This document shows positions 59,223 to 64,000 of a stretch of 64,000 bases of DNA, in pieces. A model generated the notes under the pieces. It searched no databases. It had not been told where the DNA came from and worked only from the letters and a program-made list of their open reading frames with translations. The translations under genes were made by a program, and so were the position numbers. Source of the stretch: Clostridiales bacterium (lineage in GTDB: Bacteria; Bacillota; Clostridia; Oscillospirales; Acutalibacteraceae); contig JAGZMM010000003.1 of NCBI GenBank assembly GCA_018364155.1, forward strand, positions 1 through 64,000. The letters are read 5' to 3'. Every line of letters starts with the position of its first letter. The stretch's first letter is position 1.

Positions 59223-59810
59223 TCAAACCTCCGCAAGGCCGGGAACCAATTGGTTCGACTCCGTTTCGGATGCTTTGGCAACCGCAGCTTGTGAGGAGGC
59301 AGCTGTCGAACTCGTCTTTGTTTGATCACCATAATTGCTGGAATATCCAATTCCAAGATAAAACAGCCAGGCAACGGCTACAATTACAATGCGTAACCAT
59401 AGACTGAGTTTCTGATTTCTGACCATTAAAACAGTTAGCGGAACGGGGAATATGAAAATCCAACCTAAAACCCACAGCCAGGTTTTCCTTTTTCTAACCG
59501 GCTGGGTAGCCGCATCTGTATCTATTTGGGTAGTCGTATCTACATATACAACGGTAGCGTTTTTGCTGTTTTGATGGGTTTCGCTTGTATATCCGCAGTC
59601 AGGACACGCCTTTGAATAATATTCAGCCCCGCAATTCGGACACTTTTTCGCTTCTGTTCCGGCTTTTACGCCGCACTTTGGGCAGTAATTTCCTTCCTCA
59701 AATACGGTTTTACAATTATCGCATTTCCACTTAAATTCATTCCCTCCGCACGAAGAGCAAGTATTTGCACGATTCTCATTTTCCGCGCCACAGTATTTGC
59801 ATACTTTCAC
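59223..59810 (-). CDS. Zinc-ribbon membrane protein
   Basis: 195 aa from a GTG at 59810 (AAAAGGA site). Four zinc knuckle-type repeats: CKYCGA...CSSCGG, CDNCK...CPKCG, CPNCGA...CPDCGY (residues 4-73). Then a polar linker and two membrane segments (about 110-127 and 136-153), and a Ser/Ala/Thr-rich extracytoplasmic tail. Multi-ribbon membrane proteins of this kind are common in Firmicutes with no defined role. Stands alone. Confidence 0.82.
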   Translation of the reverse strand: MKVCKYCGAENENRANTCSSCGGNEFKWKCDNCKTVFEEGNYCPKCGVKAGTEAKKCPNCGAEYYSKACPDCGYTSETHQNSKNATVVYVDTTTQIDTDAATQPVRKRKTWLWVLGWIFIFPVPLTVLMVRNQKLSLWLRIVIVAVAWLFYLGIGYSSNYGDQTKTSSTAASSQAAVAKASETESNQLVPGLAEV

Positions 59811-59968
59811 TGTTTCCTTTTCCCCTTTCCAAACCGAATTCGCTTTTCTTTACAGACCTTTCTTATTAAAAGATCCATATAAAGCCACTTTATGTATAAC
59901 ATTGCAATTATAGCATATTACAATATATTCATCAATATATACAGATAACCCCCTCATAAAACACAGAA

Positions 59969-60000
59969 AACGGCGGTAAAGATTTCTCCTCGCCGCCGTT
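59969..60000 (-). terminator. Terminator of xpaC-telA
   Basis: AACGGCGG/CCGCCGTT with a 16-nt loop, followed on the minus strand by TTCTGTGTTTTATG; 71 nt after the telA stop. The rest of 59811-60070 holds nothing I can support. Confidence 0.65.
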
Positions 60001-60070
60001 GGTACCAGATGCAGGTTAAATTGGTATCGACTCTTTTGTTCTGGATCTTGTTTTCTGCAAAGCAGTTCCA

Positions 60071-61210
60071 TTAAGAACGGATTTGCAGCAGCTTCTGCTT
60101 GAGCTCTCCTTCGATGCGTCCCAACTCCGCCTCCGCTTCCTGGCGCTTCTGCCGGCCTTCCTCCTGAATGCGCAGCACCTCGTCGAGAGTAGAGATAAGG
60201 CTTTCGTTGGTGCGCTTGAGGGTCTCGATGTCCACTATGCCCCGCTCGGACTCTTTGGCCGTTTCGATGGTAGCCATCTTGAGGGTGTCGGCGTTCTTGC
60301 GTAGCAACTCGTTTGTCATGTTGGACACCTCGTGCTGAGCCTGGGCCGCCTGCTGGGAATGGGCCACCCCCAAAGCCAGAACCATCTGGCTTTTCCACAG
60401 CGGAATGGTGTTAACCAAGGTGGACTGGATTTTATCGGTCATCAGGGTGTCGTTCCCCTGGACCAGGCGAATCTGGGGCGCCATCTGAATGGAGATCATC
60501 CGCGTCAGCTCCAGGTCATGGAGCTTTTTTTCAAAGCGGTTGCACAGCCCCGAAAGATCATTGACCGCCTGGGCATCCTCCGGAAGGCCGGACTGGCTGG
60601 CCTTCTCCTGAAGGGCGGGCAGCTCTGTTTGCTGCACTTCCTGGAGCTTCTTTTTGCCGGCCAGGATGTACATGGATAACTCCTTAAAATACACCTTGTT
60701 GAGCTCGTACATTTTGTCGAGCATGGCAATGTCCTTGAGTAACTGAATCTGGTGATTTTCCAGCGCAGTGCAGATTTTGTCGACGTTGGCTTCCGCCTTG
60801 TCGTACTTGGCCTTCATGGCGACGATTTTATTGGAGCTGCGCTTAAAGAAACCGAAGAGGCCCTTCTCGTTCTCATCCACATCGAAGCTCTTGAGCTCGG
60901 TGACCACGCTCGAAAGCATTTCTCCCACCTCGCCCAAATCCTTGGTGCGCACATTGTCGAGGGCGGTCTCCGAAAAGTCCGCAATTTTTTTCTGGGCGCC
61001 GGAACCGTACTGCAGAATCATGGCGGAATTGTCCAATTGGATTTTGGAGGCGAAATCGTCCACCATCCTCTTTTCCTCCGCCGTCAGCGTGCTCTCCTCA
61101 AACACCGGGGCTGGCGGCTGATTGGGTGCTTTCTGCATCTGGGCGGCAGGCGCCTCCTCGGAAAAGGGCTCAAAGGTCAGGGTCGGGACTTCCATTTTCT
61201 CTTCGTTCAT
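60071..61210 (-). CDS. TelA/KlaA-family toxic-anion-resistance protein
   Basis: 379 aa; AGGAGG upstream. Predicted long helical/coiled-coil protein: the TelA family blocks AKYDKAEANVDKICTALENHQ, LLKDIAMLDKMYELN, IQMAPQIRLVQGN, TIPLWKSQMVLALG and TNELLRKNAD are clear. First named for tellurite resistance, but the cellular role in Firmicutes is unsettled (membrane stress, antibiotic tolerance). It is 57 nt downstream of the XpaC-like gene, the usual pair (xpaC-yaaN in Bacillus). Confidence 0.92.
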   Translation of the reverse strand: MNEEKMEVPTLTFEPFSEEAPAAQMQKAPNQPPAPVFEESTLTAEEKRMVDDFASKIQLDNSAMILQYGSGAQKKIADFSETALDNVRTKDLGEVGEMLSSVVTELKSFDVDENEKGLFGFFKRSSNKIVAMKAKYDKAEANVDKICTALENHQIQLLKDIAMLDKMYELNKVYFKELSMYILAGKKKLQEVQQTELPALQEKASQSGLPEDAQAVNDLSGLCNRFEKKLHDLELTRMISIQMAPQIRLVQGNDTLMTDKIQSTLVNTIPLWKSQMVLALGVAHSQQAAQAQHEVSNMTNELLRKNADTLKMATIETAKESERGIVDIETLKRTNESLISTLDEVLRIQEEGRQKRQEAEAELGRIEGELKQKLLQIRS

Positions 61211-61267
61211 TTCCAGTCGTACCTCCTAAATTGCGGCTTTACGCCGCGCAATCAAACACGCGTCAAA

Positions 61268-62476
61268 TCAGGATACGGGGCTCTGCGGGCCTTTTCCCTG
61301 GGGCTTTTCAAACCGGTGCCCGGTCAGACCTTCCTGGGCAAGCATGGTTTGAAGCACCGAAATATCGGTAGAAATATCCAGCGCGTCGTCTTCAAAGAGC
61401 CGGTCAAGCAGGTTCTCAAAGGCTACGCTGATGGTATCCAGGGTATCTTGAATTTCCCGCTTGGCGGTCATAATGGTTTCTCCCTGCACTGGCTGCTCCT
61501 CAAATTCCCGGTAGGTATTCACAAGTTTTAAGGTGGTGGGCAGGTAATAGCTCATAAACTTACGAATGTCCGGCAGCTTTTCCGGATGCTGCTCCACCTG
61601 CTCGAAGATTTTCGAGGTGACCTCTTCCAAACGAAACAGCTTATTGGAAATGTCCTCCCCGGGCATGGCGTCGTTCGCCTCCCGGATCTGGCGCAGGTAC
61701 GCGCGGCCCTCATCGATGGTTTTGTGAAGGGTAGCAGCGTTGGGGTCCTTTTCCTCCATCTCCTTGCGCCGCTGCTCTTCAAGCTGGCGCTGCTTCATAC
61801 TTGCCTGCAGCTGCAAATACTGCTCGTAGGTATCCTCATCGGTCATCAGACAGGTTTTCTGGTCGTCGATATGCCCGTCCGGAAACATACGAAGCCGGAT
61901 CATTTTCTGCAGGTCCTTGGCGACAAAGGCATGGTCCTTCCCCACCGCAGCCGCAAGCTCTCGGATTTCGCAGAAAGTCCGGCCGGCCAGCACCTGCTGG
62001 TAGCACTTAAACCGCTTGACCCGACTCCGTTGCTTTGCGCCCACACCGACCATGACGGCACAGGCGACCGTCAACGGAAAGAAGCAGGCGGTCAAAATCG
62101 GAAAGACCGGGATGCTGGAAAGCGCAGCGGTCAAAATAGCGAGCACCAGCGTGGCGATGGCGAAGGGAATGCCGAACACCAGCCCAAATACCAAAAACAG
62201 AATCCCCGATACCGACCCCGCCGGCATTTTGCTCCGCTGTACCACGGGAGCGGAATAGGAATAAGCCGGTTGGGTGGATTTCTGGTAGGCCGGCCGGCTT
62301 TTGCTGCTATGATATCCGCCCTTTTTGGGGGCGGCCGCCTCTTTTACCGTTTGCTTAGCGGTATTCACCGCGTCTTTGACGGTATGCTTCAACTCGGAAA
62401 ATTCGTTGGAATGAATGGCATCCTTCACCGCTTTTCCGATGTCGCGACCGATGTCGGAAAAATTCCGGTTTTCCAT
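61268..62476 (-). CDS. XpaC-like membrane protein
   Basis: 402 aa from the ATG at 62476, 7 nt after GGGAGG. N-terminal amphipathic stretch with repeats of KxAVxDA type (IGKAVKDAIHSNEF, LKHTVKDAVNTAKQ), two close membrane segments (about 93-118 and 122-146), then a cytoplasmic helical domain with RRKEMEEKDPNAATLHKTI. The family name comes from hydrolysis of 5-bromo-4-chloroindolyl phosphate in Bacillus, an unproven activity. It forms an operon with telA. Confidence 0.85.
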   Translation of the reverse strand: MENRNFSDIGRDIGKAVKDAIHSNEFSELKHTVKDAVNTAKQTVKEAAAPKKGGYHSSKSRPAYQKSTQPAYSYSAPVVQRSKMPAGSVSGILFLVFGLVFGIPFAIATLVLAILTAALSSIPVFPILTACFFPLTVACAVMVGVGAKQRSRVKRFKCYQQVLAGRTFCEIRELAAAVGKDHAFVAKDLQKMIRLRMFPDGHIDDQKTCLMTDEDTYEQYLQLQASMKQRQLEEQRRKEMEEKDPNAATLHKTIDEGRAYLRQIREANDAMPGEDISNKLFRLEEVTSKIFEQVEQHPEKLPDIRKFMSYYLPTTLKLVNTYREFEEQPVQGETIMTAKREIQDTLDTISVAFENLLDRLFEDDALDISTDISVLQTMLAQEGLTGHRFEKPQGKGPQSPVS

Positions 62477-62505
62477 TCGCATACCTCCCTTGCCGTATTT
62501 GTTTC

Positions 62506-62534
62506 ATTATATCGCATCCACCGGGAAAGTACAA
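62506..62534 (-). promoter_or_regulatory. Promoter of xpaC-telA
   Basis: Minus strand TTGTAC, 17-nt spacer, perfect TATAAT (62506-62511), about 30 nt before the ATG. Confidence 0.6.
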
Positions 62535-62670
62535 CCTCAAAATCTCCCCAGACGCCGCGGCAGTTGCGCGGTTCTTCGTGTTTTTTCCGGCCTTCTTTGG
62601 ATATTTCTCCTGGTTGCGGCGCACACTTTTGTTAGACGCGTATGTTTGCGCAAAAGAAGGAGGCAACCTC

Positions 62671-63615
62671 ATGAATCTACGGAAATGCGCCATCATCGGC
62701 TGCGGCTATGTGGGGGCGACCACCGCCTTCGCTCTCATCCAAAGCGGCCTTTTCTCCGAGCTAGTCCTCATTGACCAGAACCGTAAAAAAGCATTGGGCG
62801 AGGCGATGGACCTGAGCCATTCGGTCCCTTTCGTGAAACCTGTGGAGGTAGTGGCCGGGGATTACCCCGACCTTGCAGACTGCTCCTTGGTCATCATCAC
62901 CGCCGGCGCAGGGCAGGCGCCTGGGGAGACCCGGCTGGACCTGGTGCACAAAAACGTAAAAATCTTTCAGTCCATTATTCCCCAGATTACCCGCTATAAT
63001 CAGGAATGTATCCTTCTGGTGGTATCAAACCCGGTGGACATTCTTACCTATGTGACTCTCAAGCTGTCCGGCTTTCCAGCCAAGCGCGTGATTGGTTCGG
63101 GCACAGTCCTTGACACGGCGCGGCTAAAATTCCTGCTGGGCGCCCATTTTGAAGTAGATCCGCGCAACGTTCACGCCTTTATGATCGGCGAGCATGGGGA
63201 CACCGAGCTTCCTGTTTACAGCTCGGCCAACGTGTCCGGCATCGATTTTGACCATTTCTGTCAAAGCTGCCAGCGTCACTGCGACCAGGAGGTTCTGCGC
63301 ACCATCTACGAGGAGGTCAAAAACAGCGCCTATGAAGTAATCGAAAACAAGGGCGCCACCTATTATGCCATTGCGCTGGCAGTGCTACGCATTGTGGAAG
63401 CGCTCATGCGCGACGAGCATTCGGTGCTGACGGTGTCGGTGCTGCCTGAGGGGCACTATGAGCTAAACGAGCTGTGCATCGGCCTGCCCGCCATCGTAGG
63501 CCAGGGCGGCATTGAAAAAGTGCTGGACGTGCCGCTGGATACGGACGAATGGGACCGGCTGCAAAAAAGCGCGGCCCAGATGAAAAAGGTGATCGGAGAA
63601 ATCCACTGGGAATAG
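62671..63615 (+). CDS. ldh: L-lactate dehydrogenase
   Basis: 314 aa from the ATG at 62671 (AAGGAGG); the frame open from 62578 lies in the promoter region. NAD site GCGYVGATTA, Asp in VLIDQN, substrate loop GAGQAPGETRLDL, VSNPVDILTYV, catalytic His in IGEHGDTELP, and GATYYAIALA. It reduces pyruvate to L-lactate, regenerating NAD+. The APGETR loop, with Gln before it, fits lactate rather than malate as substrate. Single gene; terminator downstream. Confidence 0.95.
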   Translation: MNLRKCAIIGCGYVGATTAFALIQSGLFSELVLIDQNRKKALGEAMDLSHSVPFVKPVEVVAGDYPDLADCSLVIITAGAGQAPGETRLDLVHKNVKIFQSIIPQITRYNQECILLVVSNPVDILTYVTLKLSGFPAKRVIGSGTVLDTARLKFLLGAHFEVDPRNVHAFMIGEHGDTELPVYSSANVSGIDFDHFCQSCQRHCDQEVLRTIYEEVKNSAYEVIENKGATYYAIALAVLRIVEALMRDEHSVLTVSVLPEGHYELNELCIGLPAIVGQGGIEKVLDVPLDTDEWDRLQKSAAQMKKVIGEIHWE

Positions 63616-63684
63616 CGAAGCCTGTGCTCGCCTGCGCTGGGATGAATCCGTTGGCCCTAGCGCAGGGATGTTTTGGCATATAGG

Positions 63685-63722
63685 AAAGGGCGAACTGCTT
63701 TCGCAGTTCGCCCTTTTGTCTT
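63685..63722. terminator. Terminator between ldh and the right-edge gene
   Basis: AAAGGGCGAACTGC/GCAGTTCGCCCTTT, 4-nt loop, then TTGTCTTTT on +. Confidence 0.9.
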
Positions 63723-63788
63723 TTGCAGCGGCTTTTCTTTTTCCTGCTGCCATTTCCCCTTGGCATCGGCCAAAACCGCGCCTTCCGG

Positions 63789-64000
63789 TTACAGGCAGCG
63801 CCCATACCGCATCCACAGCCTCCAAAGCCAGTTTTTCTCTTCGTAAAGCTGCTTTCGCACGGCAAACACCAAGCGGGACACTTCCTTTCTCTCTTCCTTC
63901 TTCACCGGCTGCCCGCTGAACCGCGCCTTGAGCACCAACTCCATGCAGCGCTCGCACTCATCCTGGGACAGGAAAGGGAAACGGCTTTGCAAAAGCGCGG
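63789..64000 (-). CDS. 3' part of an unidentified gene cut by the window edge
   Basis: Open from the right edge to a stop at 63789; the visible residues include FLSQDECERCMELVLKARF and end WRLWMRYGRCL. A TTG at 63992 could be its start but lacks an obvious ribosome site, so the true start is probably beyond the window. Basic, Trp-rich end. Not recognised. Confidence 0.55.
   Translation of the reverse strand, partial: ALLQSRFPFLSQDECERCMELVLKARFSGQPVKKEERKEVSRLVFAVRKQLYEEKNWLWRLWMRYGRCL

Noticed and set aside
59850..60398. 182-codon minus-strand frame after telA
   Set aside because: It overlaps telA in another frame and crosses the telA terminator; product is low-complexity.
1..64000. CRISPR array, tRNA, rRNA, insertion sequence or integrase
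   Set aside because: No regularly spaced direct repeats, cloverleaf-like sequence, rRNA stretch or transposase/integrase motif was noticed in either strand.

Overview
The window is a 64 kb piece of a low-G+C-lineage (Firmicutes) chromosome that is nevertheless fairly GC-rich, most like a spore-forming member of Clostridia (Oscillospirales/Ruminococcaceae-type). The evidence is the sporulation genes yqfC, yqfD and ylbJ, a clostridial-type FASII operon led by a MarR repressor, a CD1247-domain protein beside efp, the era-yqzL-recO-mutS2 neighbourhood, strong AGGAGG ribosome binding sites, frequent TTG/GTG starts and many Rho-independent terminators. I found no rRNA, tRNA, insertion sequence or CRISPR array.

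Layout. 1-5374 (-): the 5' 1791 codons of a giant secreted YD/RHS-repeat protein with carbohydrate-binding and ricin-type lectin inserts; its C-terminal tip lies outside the window. 6076-8961: a P-loop ATPase, a lipoprotein, a CD1247-type Cys-rich protein and efp. 9036-12282 (-): pepP-like peptidase, aroQ, a TIM-barrel protein, yqeG and rpsU. 12460-22049 (-): the fatty-acid operon marR-fabH-acp-fabD-fabG-fabF-accB-fabZ-accC-accD-accA-degV. It starts from a near-perfect promoter and has no enoyl-ACP reductase gene. 22272-29931: DUF421/DUF4363 pair, nrdR, galT, a small nucleotide kinase, ylbJ and yqfC-yqfD. 30084-37115 (+): phoH-ybeY-dgkA-membrane protein-era-yqzL-recO-mutS2, then an amidohydrolase.

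39023-49784 (-) is the accessory region. It is a one-directional array of immunity-like genes (TPR+SUFU, propeller/FGE/DUF4241 fusion, NTF2-fold, three unknowns), a TetR regulator, and at its 5' end a secreted protein that looks like only the head of an RHS protein. No toxin gene is visible, so I read it as a contracted RHS locus or orphan poly-immunity island. At 50311-53013 (+) sits a wall- or membrane-anchored protein with two nitrilase domains, the first lacking its catalytic cysteine. Its promoter is followed at once by a terminator.

53443-58283 (+): aspS-gatC-gatA-gatB, the tRNA-dependent amidation operon. The GatA protein lacks two of the three catalytic residues of the amidase family, which is the most surprising single observation here. 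58434-64000: an XRE regulator, small conserved proteins, a zinc-ribbon membrane protein, the xpaC-telA pair, L-lactate dehydrogenase and a gene cut by the right edge.

All calls come from reading the sequence and recalling families; no database search was run.
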